This document shows, one piece after another, positions 34,632 to 43,414 of a stretch of DNA of 64,000 nucleotides. Made by a program: the position numbers and the translations under genes. Below the pieces are notes generated by a model. That model saw only the letters and a program-made list of their open reading frames with translations. It was not told the origin of the DNA and made no database searches. This DNA is from Paenibacillus contaminans (GTDB taxonomy: Bacteria > Bacillota > Bacilli > Paenibacillales > NBRC-103111): positions 310,001 to 374,000 of the forward strand of contig NZ_QMFB01000004.1 in assembly GCF_003285015.1 (NCBI RefSeq), in the 5' to 3' direction. How positions within the stretch are numbered: the first letter of the stretch is position 1; the number at the start of each line of letters is the position of its first letter.

Positions 34632-36293
34632 CTATTTATTCTTATACCATTCGTTGACTTCCTGGGTAATCAGATCGCCGCCCATCGATTTCCATTCCGT
34701 CACGAATTGATCGAACTGCTCGATCGGGGCCCCTGTGATGATCTTGATCATCGTCTCCAGCTCCATTTTGTCCAGGAACGTTCGTTTCTGCACCATGGCG
34801 GACGTGGGGACGCCGATGAATTGATCCGGCATGAACCGGTTGTTTTTCACATATTCGCCGATAATGTCTCCGGCTCCTCCGATCCCGTTCCGGGAGTGGT
34901 ACTTCCAATAGCTTTGATCGCCTGCTTTGTATTTCTGAATAAAGCCGTAATTCAGTCTCTCCTCCGGCGTCAGCTTGCTAAGCTCCTCGGCGCCTGCCGG
35001 TTTGCCGCTTTGGAGAAGCGGCGCCAAATGGGCGGAAATCTCCATGTTTTTGAACGATTTATAGATTTGGACCGGCGCCTGCGTAAAAAAGCCGATCTTC
35101 TGATCGCTGTTATACGTTTCATATAGGTCATCGTCCTTATTTTCGTAAAACAGCTTCAGCCATACGTCGGCAAGCTTGAATAACGCTTCCGGACGCTCCA
35201 TCCCCTTCCTGACCACCCAGAACCCGTAATTGATATTCAGCGCATGCTGGAGCAAAGCAGGTTTGCCGTCAATCGAAGGCAGCGGATAAGGCCTCCAACG
35301 GACGCCGGGAGTCAGATCGGCAAGCGTATAACCGCCCGTCATGGAACCGAAGTAAATGCCGATGGCGTTGCGGCCAATGCTTTCCAAAACCTTGGCCGAA
35401 TCCTTGACGCCGAACTCTTTATCGATCTGCCCGGATTTGTACAATTCCTGCATCTTCGCCAATGCGGTTTTCGCTTCGGGCTGCACGCTGCCATACGCCA
35501 GATTGCCGTTCGAGTCTTTGATCCAGATGTTCTTATATGCATGATAGCCGTTAAACATCGCTTGAAGAAAACCTAAATGTTTGTCGAGCGGCAGCCCGTA
35601 CGTGTCCGCCTTCCCGTTTCCGTCCGGATCGCGCTCCGTAAACGCTTTGGAAATGGCCAGCAAATCATCCATCGTTTTCGGTCCCGCCAGCTTCAGCTTG
35701 TTCATCCAATCCTCGCGAATCCATACGATCGTTACGGTTTCCTTCTGGTACCCGGTAAAGGGCAGCGCCATCAGCCGGCCTTTGATCATTGCCGCTTCCA
35801 ATGCTTCTTCCCCCGCTTCCGCAACGACATCCTTGACGTTTTGCGGAGCGTAGTCTCTGTATACATCGGTCAGATCCTCGATCATTCCCGCTTTGTTCAA
35901 CAGAACGAGCTGCATCGGCGTAACCAGGAAAATATCGGGGATCTCTCCGGTCGAGATCATCAAATTCGTTTTTTGTTCAAGCTGGTCCCAGGGCGCGTCC
36001 CAAAGCGTTTTGACCGCGATGCCGTAATGATCCTTGATATAGGTGCGCCACCGGTTAGCGTTCATATCCTCCCCTTCGGCGAACGAGACGGATCCGTACG
36101 ACTGGTTGACCATCGTAACCTCGATCGGGGGATCGTATTTCGCTTCCTTCCCGCCGACTGCGCTCCTGATCGCCGCATCCGGATTCGGCGGGCTTGAAGC
36201 CGCGTTGTAAGCCGTGCAGCCCGTCATTCCGCCCGCTCCCAGCATAATCGATATAACCGCCAAGCAGAACCGCTTCATATATTTAGCCGGCAC
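34632..36293 (-). CDS. extracellular solute-binding lipoprotein (Lpl-type), second copy
   Basis: This is a family 1-like binding protein of about 553 residues, anchored by a lipobox (GGMTGC) after a hydrophobic signal. Visible parts include IPDIFLVTPMQLVLLNKAG and AFTERDPDGNGKADTYGLPLD, the latter typical of Paenibacillus oligosaccharide-binding proteins. I chose the GTG at 36293 because GGAGGGGGG lies five to six bases before it; the ATG at 36311 lies within that purine run and the ATG at 36278 has no site. It follows YesN in the same direction with a gap of about 75 bp and has its own terminator. No permease follows, so it may feed the LplB/LplC permeases further upstream or serve in sensing. 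Confidence 0.85.
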   Translation of the reverse strand: MPAKYMKRFCLAVISIMLGAGGMTGCTAYNAASSPPNPDAAIRSAVGGKEAKYDPPIEVTMVNQSYGSVSFAEGEDMNANRWRTYIKDHYGIAVKTLWDAPWDQLEQKTNLMISTGEIPDIFLVTPMQLVLLNKAGMIEDLTDVYRDYAPQNVKDVVAEAGEEALEAAMIKGRLMALPFTGYQKETVTIVWIREDWMNKLKLAGPKTMDDLLAISKAFTERDPDGNGKADTYGLPLDKHLGFLQAMFNGYHAYKNIWIKDSNGNLAYGSVQPEAKTALAKMQELYKSGQIDKEFGVKDSAKVLESIGRNAIGIYFGSMTGGYTLADLTPGVRWRPYPLPSIDGKPALLQHALNINYGFWVVRKGMERPEALFKLADVWLKLFYENKDDDLYETYNSDQKIGFFTQAPVQIYKSFKNMEISAHLAPLLQSGKPAGAEELSKLTPEERLNYGFIQKYKAGDQSYWKYHSRNGIGGAGDIIGEYVKNNRFMPDQFIGVPTSAMVQKRTFLDKMELETMIKIITGAPIEQFDQFVTEWKSMGGDLITQEVNEWYKNK

Positions 36294-36369
36294 AACATTC
36301 CCCCCTCCCATTGTTCAGCGGCAGTCCCTTGCCTGAAACGGTCCGATACGAAAAGCCGGGCGGGAAACG

Positions 36370-37650
36370 CTACCATTTGGTTCGTTTGATTGCGCTGCCA
36401 TCCCGGTATTCCATCGGCGACATCCCCGTATGCTTTTTGAAAACGGTGCTGAAATGGGCGATATTTTTGTACCCGACGCTTTCCGCCACCCTGGAAATAA
36501 CGGCATCCGTCCCCTGCAGCAGCTCAGCCGCCTTCGCGACCCTGACCTCGATCAAAAACTTATGCATGTTTACCCGTTTGATCTTCTTGAATATGGCGTT
36601 CAAATAATTCGGAGACATGTATACTTCCTGAGCGATTTCGTCCAGGGTAATAGGCTCCATGTACCGTTTTCTGATAATCGACTCAGCCGACTTGACGATT
36701 TTATCCATCCGTGTGAATGCTTCGATCCCGTTCATATCCTCGTAGAAAAGAATGGGCTCCTTGCCCACCCCCTCGCCGAGCTTCAGCGTTTCGAGCGTCT
36801 GCATGTAACAATCGGCCAGCTGGCGTAGGTCGCCGACCGGACAACTCGCAGCGATTACCGCTTCCGCTTTCATCCTGCTCCGGATCCACTCCAGAAGCTG
36901 CAAGCCGATCCGGCCCATCGTTTCCTTGTCGCAAAGCGCGTGCCGCTCGTCGTTCAACAAGAGAAGAAGCTCCCCTTCCCGGTTCGAGAACAGCTTTCCT
37001 CCGGCCATTTCCGCTTCGCGCTTTTTCAATAATTCACGGAGTATCAGGCTGCTGCGCTGTTTCGCGAGCTCGTCGTTCCCCCCGTCGTCCGTTTGCGGTT
37101 CAATACGCGCCAGCATTAAGGCAAACGCCGGCTTCGGATCAAGCAAGCCGAGCTCCTCTAGCGCGAACTCGCCTTGGTGAAGGCCGTACAGCAGCGTTTT
37201 GAACGTCTTCTCCTCCCGGTAAAACCGACTCTCGTCCCACACCATGTCCCTATCCTTCTTCAGCTTGCGCCGCTCCTCCAATGCCTGTTCGGCTGCTTTC
37301 CGTATGGCAGCGGTTATTTCGCCGAGCGTATAAGGCTTCAGAATATATTCGCACACCTTCGATTTGATCGCCTCGAGAGCGAAGTTGAAGTCCTCGTAGC
37401 CGGAGAAAAACAAAACCTTGGTCGACGGATATCGTTCTCTCACCAGCTTAGCGAGCTCAATGCCGTCCATCAGCGGCATCTTGATGTCCGTCAGCAATAA
37501 ATCCGGCCGATGCTTCTCGACAAGCTCCCATGCCTGTCTGCCGTCCTCCGCGGCCCCTGTCAGCTCCAGTCCCAAGCCGGTCCAATCGATGCTCCTTACC
37601 AAGCCTTCCCGCTCGATCGCGGCGTCCTCGGCAATGACGATTTTCAGCAT
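36370..37650 (-). CDS. YesN-type AraC response regulator
   Basis: This 426-residue protein has an N-terminal receiver with EDAAIERE acidic residues, phospho-acceptor in LLTDIKMPLMDG and K in ILKPYT. The middle region is variable. The C-terminal AraC DNA-binding domain has DEIAQEVYMSPNYLNAIFKK and SVGYKNIAHFSTVFKKHTG. Its ATG overlaps the end of the sensor kinase gene by 7 bp, so the pair is coupled. It most likely controls the surrounding sugar genes; a shared motif before two operons in this locus (43181-43197 and 50113-50129) is a candidate binding site. Confidence 0.92.
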   Translation of the reverse strand: MLKIVIAEDAAIEREGLVRSIDWTGLGLELTGAAEDGRQAWELVEKHRPDLLLTDIKMPLMDGIELAKLVRERYPSTKVLFFSGYEDFNFALEAIKSKVCEYILKPYTLGEITAAIRKAAEQALEERRKLKKDRDMVWDESRFYREEKTFKTLLYGLHQGEFALEELGLLDPKPAFALMLARIEPQTDDGGNDELAKQRSSLILRELLKKREAEMAGGKLFSNREGELLLLLNDERHALCDKETMGRIGLQLLEWIRSRMKAEAVIAASCPVGDLRQLADCYMQTLETLKLGEGVGKEPILFYEDMNGIEAFTRMDKIVKSAESIIRKRYMEPITLDEIAQEVYMSPNYLNAIFKKIKRVNMHKFLIEVRVAKAAELLQGTDAVISRVAESVGYKNIAHFSTVFKKHTGMSPMEYRDGSAIKRTKW

Positions 37651-39386
37651 AGGCTCGCCTCATTTCGGTTGAAAGTTGCCGGTATGACGATGAAAATTTT
37701 CGTTCCTTCCCCCGGCTTGCTTTCGATTTGCAGGCCGAACCGTTCCCCGAAGTACAGCTTGATTTTGCTGTCGATATTATACAAGCCGTATCCGGAAGAA
37801 AGCGTGTGATCGGAGAGAAGCCCCGTCTGCGTATCTCTGTCCATGCCGCAGCCGTCGTCCTTCACCTCGAATACGATCAGATCGCCTTTTTTTAGAACGG
37901 ATATGGCAATGACGCCCGTTTTGTTATGCTTCTCGATGCCGTGAATGATGGCGTTTTCCACAATCGGCTGTAAAATCATTTTGACCGTTTCATAGCCCAG
38001 TACTTCGTCGTCCACTTGAAAGTTGAATGCGATGTTGTCTTTGATGCGAATCTGCTGAATGTAGACGTAATACCGGACTTGATCCAGCTCTTCCTTCACG
38101 GTAATGATCTCCCTGCCGTTGCTCAGCGCGATCCGGTAATACCGGGCTAGCGCGTTAACCGCCCGCGAAATGTCCTCGGCACCGATTCCCATCGCCATCC
38201 AATTGATGGTGGAGAGCGTATTATACAGGAAGTGCGGATTGATCTGAGCCTGCAGCGCCTTCATCCGGAAAGCGAATTCCCTTGATTTCATTTCGCTGAT
38301 CTCGTCGATGTTTTTGTTCAATTTACGCATCATCCTCTGGAATACCTTGTTCATTTCACCGATTTCATCGTTGCTCTTCGTATCCAGCTGAACGTCGTCG
38401 AAAATACCTTTGCTTACCTTCAACATTTCGTCCGTCAATCGGCTCATCCGCTTCGTGAACAAATAAGAACATACGTAGATGACGATGATGCCAAGAGCCA
38501 GAAGAATGCCGGACAGCGCCAAAATATAGTCCCTGACCTCCTTGGAAAGCGGCAGCGCTCCCTCGACCGGCGTGACGCCCGCGATCGTCCAGCTTCCGTC
38601 GGAGTCCTTGTCGTACACGACCAGATGAGGCTCCCCTTCTATCGTTTCGGTAAAATACCCCGAGCTGCCGGACATTTTGGAGACGAAAGGAAGCGATTGA
38701 CCGACCGAACCGTTCAGACGATCGCTTTGCCGGAACAGGATGGCGCCCCGCTCGTCAAGGACGTAAGCGTTGCCTTCCTTGAACAAATCCATGCTTTTGA
38801 TTTGATTAAACAAATAGCCGGGATCGATCTCGAGCGAAACGATGCCGTACGCCTCTTTGTTGACCTTGTTGCGCAGCGCCTTCGCGGCTACAAGCCTGAT
38901 CAGTTTCTCGCCGTGAAGGTCATAGCTGCGGATGCTCCATAAAATGCCGTTCGACGTTCCTGCCAGCACCTCTTCCTTCCACGATTGATCCTCGATGTCC
39001 GCCTCTCTGTAAATGATGCCCGAGAATGTTTTGGCGTTGAAATTGTACACCTTGACGAGCGGCACGTATTCATACGTGTTCAGCAGCGATTCGACGAAGT
39101 CTTTCAGCCGCTTGTTGTCCAAGTATTCCTCGAACTTGTCGCCGCCTTCCTTGGTGAGCAGCTCCTGGAACTCGTCGCTAATATAAAACGTATTGATAGC
39201 TCTTTCGTAATTTTTCATGCGGTATTCGAGCGTGGCGTTCGCCTGCTTCAAAACCTCTTTATAAGCGCCGCTGGACATCCGGTCCAAATAATCGCCCGCT
39301 TTTTCAGAAGAGAAATAGCTGATGCTGAAAATGAATATTGCGAGAATCAATCCGAAAATGACAAGCATCTTATTGCGCAGCTTCAT
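37644..39386 (-). CDS. YesM-type sensor histidine kinase
   Basis: This 580-residue membrane kinase has TM helix 1 (residues about 8-28), an extracellular dCache-like sensing domain (about 30-285), TM helix 2 (about 290-312) and a HAMP. The His_kinase domain carries the acceptor in QINPHFLYNTLSTINW, and the HATPase has QPIVENAIIHGI, DDGCGMD and GYGLYNIDSKIKLYFG. The ATG at 39386 follows AAGGACGGGGATCGG. It partners the adjacent YesN-type regulator. The signal is probably a sugar or a sugar-loaded binding protein from the neighbouring transporter, by analogy with other YesMN/Lpl loci. Confidence 0.92.
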   Translation of the reverse strand: MKLRNKMLVIFGLILAIFIFSISYFSSEKAGDYLDRMSSGAYKEVLKQANATLEYRMKNYERAINTFYISDEFQELLTKEGGDKFEEYLDNKRLKDFVESLLNTYEYVPLVKVYNFNAKTFSGIIYREADIEDQSWKEEVLAGTSNGILWSIRSYDLHGEKLIRLVAAKALRNKVNKEAYGIVSLEIDPGYLFNQIKSMDLFKEGNAYVLDERGAILFRQSDRLNGSVGQSLPFVSKMSGSSGYFTETIEGEPHLVVYDKDSDGSWTIAGVTPVEGALPLSKEVRDYILALSGILLALGIIVIYVCSYLFTKRMSRLTDEMLKVSKGIFDDVQLDTKSNDEIGEMNKVFQRMMRKLNKNIDEISEMKSREFAFRMKALQAQINPHFLYNTLSTINWMAMGIGAEDISRAVNALARYYRIALSNGREIITVKEELDQVRYYVYIQQIRIKDNIAFNFQVDDEVLGYETVKMILQPIVENAIIHGIEKHNKTGVIAISVLKKGDLIVFEVKDDGCGMDRDTQTGLLSDHTLSSGYGLYNIDSKIKLYFGERFGLQIESKPGEGTKIFIVIPATFNRNEASLC

Positions 39387-39469
39387 CCGATCCCCGTCCT
39401 TGATTGCGCTTTCATAGTTTTTATGCAACTAGTATAGCAGAACCCTTGGCAAGCCGGGGGAATGTAGGA

Positions 39470-39517
39470 GAAAAAGTACCCGTTATTCCTGCCGAATAGC
39501 AATAGAAACGGGTACTT
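39470..39517 (-). terminator. terminator after the LplB-LplC-SBP operon
   Basis: AAGTACCCGTT at 39474-39484 pairs with AACGGGTACTT at 39507-39517. On the minus strand TTTTT follows. It separates the binding-protein gene from yesM-yesN. Confidence 0.9.
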
Positions 39518-39534
39518 GCGATCTCACACCGATA

Positions 39535-41214
39535 TTATTTGTATTTCTCTTTGACGGCCGTATATCTGCCGTAGTCCTCCTTCAAGATTTCGATAAAGCC
39601 GGCTTTTTTCGCCTGCTCCATCATCGCGTTATACATAGTTTCGACATCGGCGTCATCCTTGGCTTTCATGATGATTCTCGCTTCGGTTTCCTGGAATATT
39701 TTGTCGAGGTCGACCCCCTTCGCTTTTCGTATCGGTCCGGGCGGCGTATTCAGATAAATGTCGAGTATCGTGTCCATGTAGATTTCGCTGTCGTATTGCT
39801 TTTTGGCAAGCGCTCTTGTCTCGTTCATCTGCCGCGCTTGATCGAGAACCAAATCATGCGTGTACTTCAAAATGCCGGACAAGCCGTATGCCCACGCCCC
39901 GAGCACGTCCGCCCCCCATTTCGGATTTTCGGCCATTTTTTTCTGATCCAGCTCGAAATTGTCGATCAGCTTGCCGTCTTCCGCGATATACCATGCGCCG
40001 TTATCCTTCGAAGGCGGCCCCCACACCATCGTGGCCCAGCCTTCGTTCGTATTCATCCAGTCCATATATTTGAACAAACGTTCCGGATCCGACATCTTCT
40101 TGCTGATGACGATTGCGGAGGAGCCAAGCGTATTGATATGGCCGATCCGGCTGTTCGTAACGCCCGGCGCTTTCGGAAGCGGCATCGGCACGTATTTGGC
40201 GCCAGGTATGCTCTTTTCGAACCCTTTGTTGAATCCGGAAATATCGTTCGGCCACATGCTCGCGACGCCGACATAACCTTTGGGAATCATGTCGTTATAA
40301 GGCTGCTGCCATTTGAGCTTATATGCCTCCGGATCGATCAGCCCTTCGCGGAACAGCTTGGACGCGAATTTCAAGTATTGCAAATACTCGGGCTTCTCGT
40401 GCGCGTCGATCATTCTTTTTTCGTTATCGTCACGGGCGTCCGCATACCGGTGTATGCCGAACATGCCGCCGATATGATAATTGATTTCCCCGCCTTCGCT
40501 AAGCGGCACATAAGGAACGACCTGCTTGCCGTTCACCGGAGGCAGCGATTTGAAAGCCTTGAGCACCTCGTAAAACTCGTCCGGCGTCTTAGGCACCTGC
40601 AAATTCAGCTTGCTCAGCCAATCCTCCCGAATCATCAAGACGTCGTTGACGGCGATCGTCAACTGGTCCTTCAAATCCGGATTGACCGTAAAGCCGGGCA
40701 GCACGTACAGCTTCCCGTCAGTCGGATTGCGGTAGGCGTCGAGTATCGTCTTCGTAAAATATTTCGTAATATTCGGGGTATTTTTCAAATACGGCTCGAT
40801 ATCGAGCAGCATCCCGGCATCCGCCATCTGCTGGTAAATTTGCAGGGCCGAAGAATCGTTTCTGTATTGAATGATATCCGGCATTTCTCCGGATGCCGCG
40901 ATCAGACTTATTTTTTTCTGACCGTCTTCGCCGGCCGGCCAGACGAAGCCGTCCACATTAATCTTGAACTTTTGCTTGATATACTTGGCGTATTCCGTAG
41001 TCGGTCCGTTGCTTGGCCCTGCGTACGCAGTACCCTGATAAGCCGTAATTTTCATCTCGTCCGCATATTCTTCCAGCTTTTTGTCGCTTCCCGGCTTACC
41101 GCTGCCAGAGGCGCTCCCTGCCGGTTCTTCCTTCGCGGTGCATGCGGCGAGCAAGGCCATGCTCAACGTTGCCGCTACCGCTCCCGAAATCCTCTTGACG
41201 GTTTTCCCCCTCAT
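39535..41214 (-). CDS. extracellular solute-binding lipoprotein (Lpl-type)
   Basis: This 559-residue protein starts MRGKTVKRISGAVAATL and reaches a lipobox LLAAC at about residues 22-25. The mature part reads as a carbohydrate-binding protein with IPDIIQYRNDSSALQIYQ and NEGWATMVWGPPSKDNGAW, typical of large Paenibacillus oligosaccharide-binding subunits. AGGGAGAG precedes the ATG. It follows the two permease genes with a 65-bp gap in the same direction, so it is the binding subunit of that importer. The ATPase is absent, as usual: such systems share a global MsmX-type ATPase encoded elsewhere. The sugar cannot be read from sequence. Confidence 0.9.
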   Translation of the reverse strand: MRGKTVKRISGAVAATLSMALLAACTAKEEPAGSASGSGKPGSDKKLEEYADEMKITAYQGTAYAGPSNGPTTEYAKYIKQKFKINVDGFVWPAGEDGQKKISLIAASGEMPDIIQYRNDSSALQIYQQMADAGMLLDIEPYLKNTPNITKYFTKTILDAYRNPTDGKLYVLPGFTVNPDLKDQLTIAVNDVLMIREDWLSKLNLQVPKTPDEFYEVLKAFKSLPPVNGKQVVPYVPLSEGGEINYHIGGMFGIHRYADARDDNEKRMIDAHEKPEYLQYLKFASKLFREGLIDPEAYKLKWQQPYNDMIPKGYVGVASMWPNDISGFNKGFEKSIPGAKYVPMPLPKAPGVTNSRIGHINTLGSSAIVISKKMSDPERLFKYMDWMNTNEGWATMVWGPPSKDNGAWYIAEDGKLIDNFELDQKKMAENPKWGADVLGAWAYGLSGILKYTHDLVLDQARQMNETRALAKKQYDSEIYMDTILDIYLNTPPGPIRKAKGVDLDKIFQETEARIIMKAKDDADVETMYNAMMEQAKKAGFIEILKEDYGRYTAVKEKYK

Positions 41215-41279
41215 CGAATCGACTCTCCCTTGAATGTGGATTTAATATATAAGGCTTGCGGCCCCTATATCCGGGTGAA

Positions 41280-42161
41280 TTACCCTTTGACCGAGCCGAT
41301 CATGACGCCCTGCACGAAATATTTTTGCAGGAACGGATAAACGAGTATGATCGGAACGGTCGTGACGACGATCGCCGCCATCTTGATCGATTCGATCGCA
41401 GGCGATTTCGCGACGAACTCCATCGACATGCTTTGTTGAATCATCGCGCTCGCATTAACCTGCGTAATCATGCGCATCAGGATCGTTTGCACCGGAAGCA
41501 GCTTCGGATCCATGACGAACATCTCCCCGGAAACCCAATCGTTCCAATGACCGACTGCGGCGAACAAGAGCATGGTGGCGATGAGCGGCATGGACATGGG
41601 CACGATGATTTTGAAGAAAATGGTCAGGTCGTTCGCGCCGTCGACTTTAGCCGATTCCTCGATGCTTTCCGGCAAATTGGAAAAATAGGTTTTCATCAAG
41701 ATGACGGTCCAGGCGTTGAGCAGCGACGGGATGATGTATACCCAGAACGTGTTGAGCAGCATCAGATTTTTCAGCAAAATGTAGAACGGAATGAGCCCTC
41801 CGCCGAAAAACATCGTGATGATGACGATATTGAGAAACAGCGTGCGTCCGATTAAATATTTTTTCGACAACCCGTAAGCCAGCAAGCCGCACATCAGAAC
41901 GGACGAGAGCGCTCCGATCACCGTACGCAAAATCGTAATGACGAAGCCGTCGATAAGCGCGTTCGTCACGAAGACGATACGGAAATTATCCAGCGTAAAC
42001 ACTTTGGGCCAGAAATAGACGTCGAAATAGCTGGTGACGGCGCTGTCGTGGAAGGACAAGGCCACCACATACCAGAACGGGTATAAGGTTACGAAGCCGA
42101 GCACGAGCATCAAGCAAATATTTGCGGTATCAAACGCGATTTCACCGATCGATCGTTTCAT
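41280..42161 (-). CDS. sugar ABC transporter permease, LplC-type
   Basis: This 293-residue membrane protein has six predicted helices and the binding-protein-dependent permease (EAA) loop ESAKVDGANDLTIFFKII ahead of the fifth helix, as in the CUT1/MalG group. It ends with the usual YPFLQKYFVQGVMIGSVKG tail of LplC-type permeases. GGAGGTG lies eight bases before the ATG. It lies 21 bp after the LplB-type gene and forms a heterodimeric channel with it. Confidence 0.93.
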   Translation of the reverse strand: MKRSIGEIAFDTANICLMLVLGFVTLYPFWYVVALSFHDSAVTSYFDVYFWPKVFTLDNFRIVFVTNALIDGFVITILRTVIGALSSVLMCGLLAYGLSKKYLIGRTLFLNIVIITMFFGGGLIPFYILLKNLMLLNTFWVYIIPSLLNAWTVILMKTYFSNLPESIEESAKVDGANDLTIFFKIIVPMSMPLIATMLLFAAVGHWNDWVSGEMFVMDPKLLPVQTILMRMITQVNASAMIQQSMSMEFVAKSPAIESIKMAAIVVTTVPIILVYPFLQKYFVQGVMIGSVKG

Positions 42162-42182
42162 GTTTTCACCTCCTCTTCCGCG

Positions 42183-43100
42183 TTAATAAAGCCCGTCTTC
42201 GCCCAGCATTTTGACGATCCGGTTCGTCAGCAAAACGAGGATCAGCGCTACGAACGACCGCAGCAGACCGGCCGCCGCCCCCGCGCTGTACTGCAGGTTC
42301 TGCAGGCCGTACCGGAAGATGTACGTGTCAATGACCTCGGTCTTGTCAAGCACCGGCGGCAGCCCCATAATGTACAGCTGTTCGAAATTCGCCGAGAAGA
42401 TGCCGCCTACCGCAAGCACGAACAAGATGGCGATCGTCGAGCGAATGCCCGGAAGACTGATGTGGAACATCTTCGAAAATCTCCCCGCCCCGTCCATGGA
42501 CGCCGCCTCGTACAACTCGGGATTGATCGACGACAGTGCGGCGAGAAATATAATGCTGCTGAAGCCGATGCTCTTCCAAATCTCGGTGACGACGGCAATG
42601 GGCCACATGTAGCCGGAGGTCAGCATGAAATTGATCGGCTCGCCGACGATGCCCAGACTGACGAGGAACCGGTTGACAATGCCTTCGTCGATCGACAGCA
42701 TCCGGCCCCAGATGCCTAGCACGATGACCCACGAAACGAAGTGCGGCAAATAAGAAAGCGTTTGAATCGATCTCTTGAACAGCTTGCTTCGCAATTCGTT
42801 CAGCAATAACGCCAGCACGATCGGCGCCGGAAAGGCGAAAATCAGTTTCAGCAAGCTGATCGCTAGCGTGTTGACCAGAATGATCTTGAAATGATAACCG
42901 GTTACGAATTGCTTGAAATGGTCGAGACCCGCCCAGGGACTCCCCCAAATCCCTTTGGCGAACGTGTAGTCCTTGAAGGCGATGACGATACCGGCCATCG
43001 GGATGTAATTGAAAACGATAAACCAGACCAAGCACGGAACGACCATCAAATACAAATACTTCTGGCCTTTCATCTGCTGCAGCATTCTTTTTGCGCCCAC
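42183..43100 (-). CDS. sugar ABC transporter permease, LplB-type
   Basis: This 305-residue membrane protein has six helices, starting at GTG 43100 after GAGGGG. The early signature LMVVPCLVWFIVFNYIPM and the EAA loop EAASMDGAGRFSKMFHI are characteristic of LplB-type permeases, which import complex oligosaccharides. It is first in the operon LplB-LplC-SBP. Upstream lie a near-cre sequence and the shared motif also found before the uxuA-type operon. It acts with the LplC-type protein and a shared ATPase. Confidence 0.93.
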   Translation of the reverse strand: MGAKRMLQQMKGQKYLYLMVVPCLVWFIVFNYIPMAGIVIAFKDYTFAKGIWGSPWAGLDHFKQFVTGYHFKIILVNTLAISLLKLIFAFPAPIVLALLLNELRSKLFKRSIQTLSYLPHFVSWVIVLGIWGRMLSIDEGIVNRFLVSLGIVGEPINFMLTSGYMWPIAVVTEIWKSIGFSSIIFLAALSSINPELYEAASMDGAGRFSKMFHISLPGIRSTIAILFVLAVGGIFSANFEQLYIMGLPPVLDKTEVIDTYIFRYGLQNLQYSAGAAAGLLRSFVALILVLLTNRIVKMLGEDGLY

Positions 43101-43123
43101 TGGATTTTCCCCTCTTCATCAGC

Positions 43124-43138
43124 TGTTAAGCGTTTACA
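43124..43138 (-). promoter_or_regulatory. possible cre (CcpA) site
   Basis: On the minus strand TGTAAACGCTTAACA resembles the catabolite-response consensus TGWAARCGYTWNCW but with one extra base in the right half. It lies 24-38 bp upstream of the LplB-type start. Carbon-catabolite control would fit the gene content. The match is imperfect. Confidence 0.35.
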
Positions 43139-43174
43139 ATAAGTATACATGCAGCCTGGCGGTACTTTAATATT

Positions 43175-43197
43175 CGAAAGCCACGATATGTTTCGTT
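43175..43197 (-). promoter_or_regulatory. shared operator-like motif 1 (candidate YesN site)
   Basis: CGAAAGCCACGATATGTTTC followed by GTT (plus strand) contains the core CCACGATATGTTTCGTT at 43181-43197. It matches 16 of 17 positions of CCACGATTTGTTTCGTT at 50113-50129. Each copy lies about 75-130 bp upstream of the first gene of an operon in the same sugar locus, the expected distance for an AraC-type activator site. CGAAA and TTTCG form an inverted repeat around it. Confidence 0.5.
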
Positions 43198-43303
43198 ATC
43201 CCACGCTGTTCCATTCGGCTCGGTGCTCACACCGCGCGCAGTTCCCGGCACACATGATGCGCTTCAAGACGGCGGCCGGGAAATCCCCTGCCTAAACGCG
43301 GAA

Positions 43304-43337
43304 AAACGCCGCCCGGCACTGCTGCCGGACGGCGCTC
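43304..43337 (-). terminator. terminator after the secreted glycosidase-like gene
   Basis: CGCCGCCCGGCA at 43307-43318 and TGCCGGACGGCG at 43323-43334 form a GC-rich stem. On the minus strand TTTTT follows. It separates the uxuA-to-glycosidase operon from the permease operon. Confidence 0.9.
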
Positions 43338-43414
43338 CCGAGCCGGCGGAACTCCGCTTAAGGCCCTACATAATCCGTTCTTGTTCATCTCCAGTTTGAT
43401 TGAAACGCATTCCG

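Noticed and set aside
39796..41340. 514-codon plus-strand frame opposite the solute-binding protein
   Set aside because: The opposite strand encodes an obvious lipoprotein with signal, lipobox and family motifs; the long frame reflects codon bias.
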